From Deltaproteobacteria bacterium (GTDB lineage: Bacteria; Desulfobacterota; Binatia; UBA12015): a DNA stretch of 64,000 nt. The stretch lies in the NCBI GenBank assembly GCA_029262355.1, contig JAJCZO010000336.1, positions 1 to 64,000 of the forward strand. The letters run 5' to 3'. Position numbers and translations under genes: made by a program. The notes beneath the pieces are model-generated. The model was not told the origin of the DNA and did not search any database. It saw nothing but the letters and a program-made list of their open reading frames with translations. Positions 16,428 to 24,079 of the stretch are shown here, in pieces (positions within the stretch are counted from its first letter, which is position 1; each line of letters opens with the position of its first letter).

Positions 16428-18605
16428 CTAGGGGCAGTCCGGAAGTGCGGTGATCCACCGCTGGATCAGCGCGGCGCCACCGTAGTCCACACGGACCTCC
16501 CCTACCGGCGGCATGCGGCGCGTGCCTTCATCCACGACCCGAGCGAGCAGCACGGACCCCTCGGGGTCGCCCGGTCGAACGAGCGCACCTCCCGGGACGT
16601 CGAGGCCTTCGACCTGCGGCGCCGCGTTGCACACGCCCATCTCTGAAAGGGACGACGTACGCCTCAAGTCGAGGCTGCCCAGACCGGGCCCCCCGGGGCG
16701 GTGGCAGATCGAGCAGTTGACGTGGAGGTAGGCCTGCACCGCATTGAAGGACGCGTCCGCGTCGTCGGCAGGCCCGGCGAGGGGGCGGGATACCGCCAAA
16801 CCCGGCGCGTCCGGATTCGAGAACAGCCCGAGCCGGCGCCACAATTCGATCTGATCGACGGAGTTACCCGTGCGCGGGTCCACGACCTTGCGCGCCAGTT
16901 GCGCTGCTTCGAGCCCCAGGGTGCGTCCCGCCGCCGCAGTGTGGCACTGAACGCATTCCGCGCGACTCGGAAACGCCCACGTGCCGGGACCATCACCGCG
17001 CTCATCGGCGCCGCGCAATAGACGTGCGTCTCGCTGGTCCTGGTCCCACACGTACGAATAGCCGGCCCAAACTCCATCTGGGTGGTGCATGAAGAGGCGC
17101 GTCTCGACGAGTCGGCCGGCGATGCGAAACGACTTCATCGCGACGGTACCGACCGGCAGATCGAAGTCCCCGTCGTCGCGAACTTCGATCGTGCGGTCGT
17201 CCGGAAGCGCAAGCCAGCGGTTCTTTCTCCCGTCGCCCGACCAGAACGGAAGGTTCACCTCGTACCCGAGGAGATGAGCGGCCGGGCGGGTCGGGGCGGC
17301 CTCATCGACGCACCCGGTCGCGGAGAGATCCCGCGGAAGATCGTCGCCGGCGCCGCTCACCTGTCGCGCGAGACGCCGGAGGTTGCCCGTGCCGTATCGC
17401 AGCAGAACGTAGACCTCTCCGTCGTGATCTTCGGCGAACGAAGTCAGCTCTTCCCCTTCCTCCAGCAGCAGTTCCGGAGCCCGCGCACCGTTGTCCACGT
17501 CGAGCGCCCATAGCCGGGTAGCGCGGAAGTCGGCGTACAGGAGCTTGCCCCAGAGCAACGGTAGGGCACTACCGCGGTACACGTAGCCGCTGATGACGGC
17601 ATCCCCTTCGGAGTGGTCGAACTCGACGACCGGATCGATCAGCCGGTCGTCGGGGCAGCTCTCCGTGCCGATCGGAACGCAGAGACTGCCCTCGCGAATC
17701 GGCCAACCGTAGTTGCCGCCAGCCACGATCTTGTTCACTTCTTCGCGATCTTCCGAACCGACGTCGCCGCCCCAGATCTCACCCGTCCAGCGATCGAACG
17801 TGAACTTCCAGAGGTTCCGAAGACCCCAGGCGAAGACCTCCGGGCGACCGCCAATTCCGTCCTCGAAGGGGTTCGCCGCAGCCACGTAGGGCGATCCTGC
17901 GTCGACGTCGACGCGCAGGAGAGATCCCAAGAGGGTTTGAGGATCTTGGGAATTTTCACTGCGGCTGCCGTCGCCGAGACTCACGTAGAGGTTGCCGTCC
18001 GGCCCGAACTCGAGCGCGCCACCGTGGTGCATGACGCCCGGCAAGGGGATCGCGAAGAGCACGATCTCGCTCTCGAGGTCGCCGCGTCGCGACTCGGAGT
18101 CGACCCGAAGAGCGGTGACGTAGCTGGTCGCTTCGGTGTCGGACTGCTCCGGCGGCCCGGTGTACGAGAGGTAGATCCATGGGTGCGCCGGGTACTCCGG
18201 ATGAAACGCGAAGCCGAGGAGGCCGACCTCGAAGTTTCGGTGCTGCACGAGACGGTTCGAGACATCGACCACGGTCTCGAGCGAGGGCGTGTCCTCGAGG
18301 AATGTCACCAGCCGGCCGTCCTGCAACGTAACCCACCACCGACCCGGGTTCGTCGGGTCCGGACGCGCTGCGGTCGGTAGCTCCAGCGCGAGCCCGGGCG
18401 CGACGGGCTCGAGGTGATACTGGTAGGGCGACGGTGGACGCTGTGGTGCGCGGCATCCAGACATCTCCGCCGGCGGCGGCCCGAGGACGGGTGCCGGCGA
18501 ATCCGCTGCGTCTTCACCGCCCCCCGCGCCGGAGCACGCAGCAACACCGAGCAGCGCGAGCCAACCGAGAGCGCCAGTCGTACTCAGACTCCATGTCTTG
18601 CGAAT
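16428..18605 (-). CDS. Lipoprotein: PQQ-dependent sugar-dehydrogenase-like propeller with haem-c motifs
   Basis: The body (from ATG 18464) is a six-bladed soluble glucose/sorbosone dehydrogenase-like propeller (FAFHPEYPAHPWIYLSY, MHHGGALEFGPDGNLYVS, FAWGLRNLWKFTFD, GGNYGWPIREG). A C-terminal domain follows with two CxxCH-type motifs, ECVQCH and NCSICH, for covalent haem. That suits periplasmic oxidation of a sugar or alcohol coupled to cytochrome. Upstream of 18464 the same frame encodes a lipoprotein signal ending in a LLGVAAC lipobox but has no ATG, GTG or TTG. An ATT at 18605 lies behind GGGAGGGG and would start MRKTW plus a hydrophobic core. I extend the gene there. Confidence 0.8.
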   Translation of the reverse strand: MRKTWSLSTTGALGWLALLGVAACSGAGGGEDAADSPAPVLGPPPAEMSGCRAPQRPPSPYQYHLEPVAPGLALELPTAARPDPTNPGRWWVTLQDGRLVTFLEDTPSLETVVDVSNRLVQHRNFEVGLLGFAFHPEYPAHPWIYLSYTGPPEQSDTEATSYVTALRVDSESRRGDLESEIVLFAIPLPGVMHHGGALEFGPDGNLYVSLGDGSRSENSQDPQTLLGSLLRVDVDAGSPYVAAANPFEDGIGGRPEVFAWGLRNLWKFTFDRWTGEIWGGDVGSEDREEVNKIVAGGNYGWPIREGSLCVPIGTESCPDDRLIDPVVEFDHSEGDAVISGYVYRGSALPLLWGKLLYADFRATRLWALDVDNGARAPELLLEEGEELTSFAEDHDGEVYVLLRYGTGNLRRLARQVSGAGDDLPRDLSATGCVDEAAPTRPAAHLLGYEVNLPFWSGDGRKNRWLALPDDRTIEVRDDGDFDLPVGTVAMKSFRIAGRLVETRLFMHHPDGVWAGYSYVWDQDQRDARLLRGADERGDGPGTWAFPSRAECVQCHTAAAGRTLGLEAAQLARKVVDPRTGNSVDQIELWRRLGLFSNPDAPGLAVSRPLAGPADDADASFNAVQAYLHVNCSICHRPGGPGLGSLDLRRTSSLSEMGVCNAAPQVEGLDVPGGALVRPGDPEGSVLLARVVDEGTRRMPPVGEVRVDYGGAALIQRWITALPDCP

Positions 18606-18721
18606 GTTCGCACCCCTCCCGGGCCGAGCCCGCTCGAACGCTAGAGGGAAGAGCCCGGACCGTCAAGCATGAAGAGCCTCGATCTTGCGCGTGGGGTCTG
18701 GCAAGCGCTCTCGGGCTCCGC

Positions 18722-20317
18722 TCAGCGACCGAGCCGGGCCGCGACGGCTCGCCCCACGCGCACCCCGTCGAGGGCCGCGCTCACGATCCCTCCCGCGTAG
18801 CCGGCGCCCTCGCCGCATGGGTAGAGCCCGGTGAGATGCGGGCTCTCGAGCCCCTCGGCGTCGCGAGGGACCCGAACGGGCGAACTCGTACGCGACTCGA
18901 CTCCCACGAGTACCGCCTCTTCGGTGACGTAGCCCTTCAGACGGCGATCGAACCGCATCAGCGCCTCCCGTATGCGCCCGGCAATCTCGAGCCCGCTTCC
19001 GTTCAGAAGCTCCGCCACGTCGGCACTCCGCAAGCCCGGACGATAGCTCGATGTCGGAAGGGTGCTCGAGGATCGACCGGCCAGGAAGTCGGTCACGCGC
19101 ACGGCCGGCGCTACGAGCCGGCCTCCTCCGATGCGGGCCGCTTCTCGCTCGAGGGCACGTTGCAGCGCGATCCCCCCAAGGGGGCCGGTGAACCCGGAGG
19201 CCTCGACGTCCTCGGGGGAAACCGCCACGACCAAGCCCGAGTTCGCGTGCGGCGAATCCCGGCGCGAGAGGCTCATGCCGTTCACGACCACTCCATCGGG
19301 CTCGGTCGCGGCCGGAACGATGAAACCACCCGGGCACATGCAGAACGAGAACACGCCACGGCCGTCCACCTCATGGGCCAGTCGGTACGCCGCACTCGGC
19401 AACCGCGGGTGGCCGGCCGCGCGCCCGTACTGGATCGAGTTGATCAGCGGCTGCGGGTGCTCGATGCGCACGCCCAGGGCAAAACCCTTCGCTTCGAGCG
19501 GCAGGCCACGACGCTCCAACCCTTCGAGCACATCACGAGCGGAATGACCGGCCGCGAGCACCACTGCTTCGGCCTCGACCCCTTCGCCCCCTTCGAGTTC
19601 GACGCCCCGAACCCGGTCACCGTCCACGTGCAGGTCGGAGACACGGGACTCGAAGCGAAACCGCACGCCGACCGCCTCGAGTCGCTCGCGCAGCGCCGTC
19701 ACCACTTGCGGTAGGCGATTGGACCCGATGTGGGGACGGGCGTCGGTCAGAACCCTCTCGGGGGCACCATGTAGAGCGAGCACCTCGATGACGTCCCGAA
19801 CGTCACCACGCTTGTGGGAGCGGGTGTAGAGCTTGCCATCACTGTAGGTGCCGGCGCCCCCCTCACCGAAACAGTAGTTGCTGTCCGGATCGACGTGTCC
19901 CTCCACCGTGAGCCCGCGGAGATCGCGGCGCCGTGGTCGTACGGGCTTGCCGCGCTCGAGGATCGTCGATCCGATCCCGGCACGCGCCAACTCATACGCA
20001 CACCAGAGGCCGGCCGGCCCGGCGCCCACGATCGCCACCCGACCCGGGTCATCCACCGTCTGGGGCAGGCGGCCGCCCAACACGACGTCGGTCGCGCGCC
20101 CCTCACCCTCGCCGGCAGAATCGCCAACGGCGACGGTGAGTCGAAAGCGCACCCGCCCTCGTCGTGCGTCGAGCGACCGCTTGAGCAGACGAATCGGCGG
20201 AAGGTTTCCCGATCCGACCCCCAGGGCCCGAGCGACCCGCGCCCGCAGCGCGTCGTCATCGTCTGGATCGTCCAGGCCGAGAAGGAGCTCGACATCGGAG
20301 GGGAGCTTGCGGGCCAT
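18722..20317 (-). CDS. FAD-dependent dehydrogenase, COG2509 type
   Basis: The protein starts at ATG 20317 (MARKLPSDVELLLG). It has a small N-terminal alpha/beta domain, then an FAD-binding Rossmann motif RVAIVGAGPAGLWCAYELA and the family blocks NYCFGEGGAGTYSDGKLYT, FSFCMCPGGFIVPA, SRTSSPVRVPRD and YPCGEGAGYAGGIVSAA. The CMCPGG cysteines and the conserved C-terminal GEG loop identify the widespread uncharacterised FAD-dependent dehydrogenase family. Substrate and electron acceptor are unknown. It is divergent from the aminotransferase at 20425 across a gap of about 107 nt. Confidence 0.88.
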   Translation of the reverse strand: MARKLPSDVELLLGLDDPDDDDALRARVARALGVGSGNLPPIRLLKRSLDARRGRVRFRLTVAVGDSAGEGEGRATDVVLGGRLPQTVDDPGRVAIVGAGPAGLWCAYELARAGIGSTILERGKPVRPRRRDLRGLTVEGHVDPDSNYCFGEGGAGTYSDGKLYTRSHKRGDVRDVIEVLALHGAPERVLTDARPHIGSNRLPQVVTALRERLEAVGVRFRFESRVSDLHVDGDRVRGVELEGGEGVEAEAVVLAAGHSARDVLEGLERRGLPLEAKGFALGVRIEHPQPLINSIQYGRAAGHPRLPSAAYRLAHEVDGRGVFSFCMCPGGFIVPAATEPDGVVVNGMSLSRRDSPHANSGLVVAVSPEDVEASGFTGPLGGIALQRALEREAARIGGGRLVAPAVRVTDFLAGRSSSTLPTSSYRPGLRSADVAELLNGSGLEIAGRIREALMRFDRRLKGYVTEEAVLVGVESRTSSPVRVPRDAEGLESPHLTGLYPCGEGAGYAGGIVSAALDGVRVGRAVAARLGR

Positions 20318-20390
20318 CCGTGAAGGGTAGCGGAGCACCGCCGGTCGTGCGCCCCCCGCAGAAGTTCGCCGAACGTAGAGACGATCCGAG

Positions 20391-20419
20391 TTGATACTGC
20401 GTCACACGGACCCGATACT
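20391..20419 (+). promoter_or_regulatory. Promoter candidate giving a leaderless aminotransferase mRNA
   Basis: TTGATA (20391) and GATACT (20414) are separated by 17 nt, as in a sigma-70 promoter. Transcription would start about 7 nt after the -10 box, at or next to the GTG start codon 20425. No Shine-Dalgarno sequence is present upstream of that GTG, which agrees with leaderless translation. Confidence 0.35.
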
Positions 20420-20424
20420 CCCGG

Positions 20425-21723
20425 GTGCGCAAAAACCTCATCAAGGCAGGCGACGAACACCTACAGTACGAAATCCGCGAGATCGTCGAGATCGCAAACG
20501 AGATCGTGAAGCGCGGCGTGCCGATGATCTGGGAGAACATCGGCGATCCCGTGGCCAAAGGCGAGCGCCTGCCCAGCTGGATGAAGGAGGTGGTCCAGCA
20601 AGCCGTCGACGAGGATCAAACTTACGCCTACGCGCCGAGCAAGGGCGACCTCGAGGCGCGGCGGTTCATCCTCCAGCACTACAGCAACCATGAGATTTGT
20701 ACCGTCGAAGACGTCATCTTCTTCAACGGGCTCGGTGAGGCGATCAACAAGATCTTCTCCAATCTCCCCACCGACGCACGCGTGATCGGTCCGAACCCGA
20801 CCTATCCCTCGCACGCAACCGCCGAGGCCATGCACCATGGCGGCCATCACCTGACGTACCCGCTCGATCTCACACGCAACGGGCGGATCGACGTGGCTCA
20901 GCTCGAGCGGGCCGTCCGCGAGGGCGAGGACATCGTCGGCATTCTCGTCATCAACCCCAACAACCCGCTCGGCGTGGTCCACCCGCGCGAGGACCTCGAA
21001 GCCGTCGTGCGAATCGCGCGCGAGCACCACTGCTTTCTCATCTTCGACGAGATCTATCAGAACATCGTGTTCGACCCCTCCATGATCGTGCGCCTCGCCG
21101 ACATCGTCGGAGACGTACCAGCGATCTCCATGAAGGGAGTGAGCAAGGAGCTTCCCTGGCCCGGTAGTCGTTGCGGATGGATCGAGGTCTACAACGCCGA
21201 CCGGGACGAGAACTTTCGCGGCTACATCAATACGATCGTCATCAGCAAGATGCTCGAGGTGTGCTCGACGACGCTTCCCCAAGTGGTCTTCCCCAAGATC
21301 GTCGGCCACCCCGAGTTCGCGGGCTTCCTGGCGACGCGCATCGCCAAGTACCAATCGCGCGCGAACCAAGCGCTCGAGATCTTCGCCGGGTGCGACACTC
21401 TCCGCCCCGTCGTCCCCGACGGCGTATTCTACTTGACCGTCACCTTCGACTCCGAGCGCTTCCCGAAGACCGAGAAGCTTGCGGCCGTCAACGCCGACGT
21501 GCGCGACTATCTGAACTCCCTCGAGGCGAGCAACGAACTGCGCAGGGACAAGCTCTTCGCCTACGAGCTGATGGGCAGCGAGGGGGTCTGCGTGGTCCCA
21601 CTCTCGGGTTTCTCTAGTCCTTACGACGGCTTTCGCATGACTTTGCTCGAGGAGAACGCCGAACTGTTCGACGAGACCTGCCGGCGCATCCGTCGGGGGG
21701 CAGAGGCGTTCTTTCGGAGCTGA
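20425..21723 (+). CDS. PLP-dependent class I/II aminotransferase
   Basis: This 432-residue fold-type I enzyme has a substrate/PLP loop near YAPSKGDLEARRFI, the NPNNPLGVVHPREDL signature, Asp in FLIFDEIYQNIVFD and the Schiff-base lysine in MKGVSKELPWPGSRCG (about K241), followed by the phosphate-binding Arg. It resembles alanine- or aspartate-type aminotransferases and catalyses amino-group exchange between an amino acid and a 2-oxoacid in the cytosol. Specificity cannot be read from sequence. GTG start; likely leaderless. An unusual purine-rich repeat follows the stop codon. Confidence 0.9.
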   Translation: MRKNLIKAGDEHLQYEIREIVEIANEIVKRGVPMIWENIGDPVAKGERLPSWMKEVVQQAVDEDQTYAYAPSKGDLEARRFILQHYSNHEICTVEDVIFFNGLGEAINKIFSNLPTDARVIGPNPTYPSHATAEAMHHGGHHLTYPLDLTRNGRIDVAQLERAVREGEDIVGILVINPNNPLGVVHPREDLEAVVRIAREHHCFLIFDEIYQNIVFDPSMIVRLADIVGDVPAISMKGVSKELPWPGSRCGWIEVYNADRDENFRGYINTIVISKMLEVCSTTLPQVVFPKIVGHPEFAGFLATRIAKYQSRANQALEIFAGCDTLRPVVPDGVFYLTVTFDSERFPKTEKLAAVNADVRDYLNSLEASNELRRDKLFAYELMGSEGVCVVPLSGFSSPYDGFRMTLLEENAELFDETCRRIRRGAEAFFRS

Positions 21724-21728
21724 CCGGA

Positions 21729-21793
21729 AGAACAGAAACAGAATAGAAAACAGGAACAGAAACAGAAACAGAATGCCCAAGCGGAAACAGAAT
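21729..21793 (+). repeat. Purine-rich (A)ACAG(A/G) hexamer-type tandem tract
   Basis: Immediately after the aminotransferase stop, about nine imperfect copies of the unit AACAGA or AACAGG follow each other. The tract is A-rich against a GC-rich background and almost free of T. It looks like a slippage-derived repeat at the edge of the REP/RAYT insertion. Confidence 0.6.
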
Positions 21794-21797
21794 GGCC

Positions 21798-21833
21798 AGG
21801 AACCTTCCCTAGACGAGGAACCTTCCCTAGACG
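21798..21833 (+). repeat. Exact 18-bp tandem duplication
   Basis: AGGAACCTTCCCTAGACG occurs twice head-to-tail without mismatch. Each copy holds a GGAA-CC-TTCC inverted core. The pair lies between the hexamer tract and the left REP-like palindrome of the transposase cassette. Confidence 0.8.
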
Positions 21834-21862
21834 AAACGTTTCATCCGGTCTGAATCAGACCG
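21831..21862 (+). repeat. Left REP-like palindromic element
   Basis: The element starts with ACGAAACGTTTCATCC and ends with a perfect 8-1-8 hairpin, CGGTCTGA-A-TCAGACCG. A closely related element (ACGAATCGTTTCGTCC followed by a longer GGTCTG/CAGACC hairpin) occurs downstream of the transposase at 22981-23033. Fourteen of the first sixteen bases match. Together they bracket the RAYT gene. Confidence 0.7.
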
Positions 21863-21926
21863 CTTCACCTCGAAACGTTCCGTTCGTGTACGAGCTCGAC
21901 TCATCCCCGATCTCGGCTTCTCACGC

Positions 21927-22955
21927 TTGGCCCGCTACCTGCATTTCGTCTCCTTCGTGATTCGCGGTCCAATGCCAACAACGCAGGAACTCCGAGATGC
22001 ATTCGGCGGGGTCAGGCACGCCAGGTTTCACGACCGAACCGTGATGTATCATGTCGTCCTGCGCGCGTTTCAGGGTAGGTTCCTCCTTCGCCCCGATCCG
22101 CGTGGAGTATTGAACGGCATCATCGCCGGCGTCATCGGGCGCGCCCAGGAGCGGTGGCCCAACGTCCGGCTCTACGCTCACGTCTGGCTCTCCAATCACG
22201 CACACCTGATCGTGCGGGGTTCTCCGGAGGATCTGCCGGACTTCATTGGGTTCATCGAGCGCGAGATCAGTCGCCGGTGGGGCAACCACATCGATTGGCC
22301 TGATCGCATGTGGCAGCGCTACGAGTCGTCGGCTCTCATCGGGGTCGAGAGCGAACTCCGCGCCTTTCGGTACGTCCTTGCCCAGAGCACCAAGGAGCAC
22401 CTCGTCGACAATCCCCTCAAGTGGCCAGGCGTTCATTGCACCAAGGAGCTGATCGCCGGAAAGGAACGCAAGGGCACGTGGTTCGATGGCACGGGCTACG
22501 GCAAGGCGCGGCACGCGCAGCTCGCCTGTGTCACACCGAAACTGGTACAGAGGCGCGACTTCGAGATCCCGTACTCGGTCGCTCTCGAGCAACTGCCTTC
22601 TTGCCGCGACATGAGTGCCGACGAGTACGGCTCGTTCGTAGCGGATCTCGTCGCGGAGATTGCGAAGACCGCCGCCCTCGAGCGACAAGCCGCCGGCAAA
22701 CGTGTTCTCGGCGTTCGCAGAATTCTCTCGACGCCAAGGGAATATCGCTCGGAACTCCCGCGACCGCCGTGGTACGAAGGCCGCCGGCGCATGATCGTGT
22801 GGGCCGATCGATTCGCGGATGCGACCCGCGCTTACCTCCGTCGATACTGGGAGTTTCAACGCAAGTTCCGCGAAGCATCCCGACGGTTCTGCGACGGGGA
22901 TGTCTCCGTGGACTTTCCCGCGGGTGCTTTTCGCCCCTCGGTCTTCGCCGGCTGA
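21927..22955 (+). mobile_element. REP-associated tyrosine transposase (RAYT, Y1_Tnp/IS200-like)
   Basis: This 342-residue Y1 transposase has an N-terminal strand (HARFHDRTVMYHVVLRA), the HUH metal site SNHAHLIVRG (HxH) and the catalytic-Tyr-helix region FRYVLAQSTKEHLVDNPL followed by WPGVH, the usual RAYT C-terminal block. These single-strand endonucleases cut and move REP hairpins, and are normally single-copy and domesticated. The tail beyond residue 215 is longer than in short IS200 transposases, as in large RAYTs. TTG 21927 opens the frame; ATG 21972 is the alternative start. REP-like hairpins flank it on both sides. Coding looks intact. Confidence 0.85.
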
Positions 22956-22980
22956 GCCCCGCCGACGGGCACGGCCCTGA

Positions 22981-23033
22981 ACGAATCGTTTCGTCCTGGC
23001 CAGACCGCCTCGGTGCGAGGCGGTCTGGTCAGG
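22981..23033 (+). repeat. Right REP-like element with 17-bp hairpin
   Basis: ACGAATCGTTTCGTCC is followed by a hairpin (22995-23033) whose arms pair over 17 positions with one G-U pair around the 5-nt loop GGTGC. The core GACC/GGTC and the leading 16 bases match the left element. Besides being a transposase substrate it could terminate the RAYT transcript, though no T-run follows. Confidence 0.75.
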
Positions 23034-23173
23034 CACGAAGTCGGGACGCTCTCAGTTTCAATCCTAGCCTGATGACTCTCGATGCTGAGCTCGGCGAGGG
23101 GGCAACTTTTGGTGCCCACACACGAGGTGGACCGGGACGGACCACCTACGCTAACTCACTGAACACACTTCAC

Positions 23174-23268
23174 GGAGGAGGATCGGGGCCGGTGTCCCGC
23201 ACGGTCTTCAAAACCGCAGGACCCCTCATTGAGGGGTCGGATGGTTCGACTCCATCCCTCCTCCGCCA
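23174..23268 (+). tRNA. selC: tRNA-Sec (UCA anticodon)
   Basis: All hallmarks of bacterial selenocysteine tRNA are present in 95 nt. The 8-bp acceptor stem is GGAGGAGG/CCTCCTCC with G discriminator and encoded CCA. The extended D-stem has 6 bp and a 4-nt loop. The anticodon loop is CTTCAAA, with TCA at 23208-23210. The long variable arm pairs GACCCCTC with GAGGGGTC. The T-arm GATGG-TTCGACT-CCATC gives the 8+5 acceptor/T helix. It decodes UGA as selenocysteine with SelA and SelB, which must be encoded elsewhere. It lies just right of the RAYT cassette and left of decayed genes. Confidence 0.97.
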
Positions 23269-23347
23269 AACCTTGGACAGCCGTTCCAACCCCACCGCTA
23301 CAAACCCGTTCTTCTCGAGCCGCACGTTCCTTTTGCTAGGATCGGCT

Positions 23348-23576
23348 CGTGCACGTAGTCGTACTCGGTGGCGGCATCCAAGGATGCTTGCCTCGCCTTG
23401 GAGGCTCTCGCTCCGAGGGGTCGACATCGACTTTTTCGAGGCCGAGTCCGCCTTGATGTCGGGGGCGTCACGGCACACCGAAGGCAAGATTCACCTGGGC
23501 TTGGTCTAGGCCAACGACCCCGGCCTTCGCACGGCCGAGCTGATGGCGCAGGGAGCGCTGCGCTTCCGGCCACTAC
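23348..23576 (+). pseudogene. Remnant of an FAD-dependent (DAO-type) oxidoreductase
   Basis: One frame opens with VHVVVLGGGIQGC, an FAD-binding Rossmann start, but similarity then shifts to another frame (DIDFFEAESALMSGASR, HTEGKIHLGLV). That frame is interrupted by TAG at 23507 and resumes as ANDPGLRTAELMAQGALRF. The order matches the N-terminus of DAO-family proteins with the TANEGKIHLGYVYA block, commonly found in surface-polysaccharide loci. At least one frameshift and one stop make it non-functional. Read-through of TAG by the nearby tRNA-Sec is excluded because that tRNA reads UGA. Confidence 0.75.
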
Positions 23577-23823
23577 CACGTCGAGGGATCGATCCACATC
23601 GAGACCCGTTCGGGCACGGTCGGCGGCGCGTTGCTGAGCCCCGGATGGAGCCAAGGAGAATCCTTCGGCACCTGGTCCGACGGCGAGCAAGCGAGCGTCC
23701 GCATTCCAGCCGAGTCGTCTCGTTGGCAAGCGACGCTGCGAGGGACGGTCTTCGCCCCCGACGGACCCGTGCAGCTCCGCTGGTCGGGGCCCAACGTGAG
23801 CATGGGAGAAACAGCTGAAGGAG
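23577..23823 (+). pseudogene. Remnant of a sugar-gene accessory beta domain
   Basis: The open stretch reads HVEGSIHIETRSG, GALLSPGWSQGESFGTWSDG, ASVRIPAES and GTVFAPDGPVQLRWSGPN. This is the small beta-sandwich found as an accessory to glycosyltransferases, FkbM methyltransferases and sulfotransferases ('LGxGWSxPExWGxWS'). No catalytic domain is attached and the frame degenerates downstream. With the preceding oxidoreductase fragment it suggests a decayed polysaccharide locus downstream of tRNA-Sec. The next 230 nt up to 24060 hold nothing I can assign. Confidence 0.55.
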
Positions 23824-24079
23824 ACGATGCTTCACCAAGCCCAGAGCGCCGTATGTGTACCCCGGGGAGGCGCACGGTGGGGTTCCCGCGAACGGCACTC
23901 ATCGCTCGTGTACCGCCAGAGGGATCGCGCCGATGGGTTAGCGTCGATCGAAGCCTGTCGCCAAGCAACGGCGGAGCAGGAAAATCGGCAAGCTTTCGAG
24001 GAGGCGAGACACTGCGACGGGTGTCGAGGAGCGACAAGGCATTGACGCGATCTCTCTGACGGTGCACGAGAGGGGCCCG

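Noticed and set aside
20461-21780. 439-residue open frame on the minus strand starting with an LFLF repeat
   Set aside because: The repeat is the translation of the purine tract on the other strand, and the remainder is antisense to the aminotransferase.
21729-21833. Repeats considered as a CRISPR array
   Set aside because: Units are 6 bp or a single 18-bp tandem pair, without spacers, and no cas genes are present.
23174-23268. tRNA-Sec as a phage or island attachment site
   Set aside because: No integrase gene and no repeat of the tRNA 3' end were seen downstream in the window. Only gene debris supports insertion.
23505-23510. In-frame TAG in the oxidoreductase remnant as possible recoding
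   Set aside because: The tRNA-Sec reads UGA, no pyrrolysine genes are seen, and the same gene also has a frameshift.
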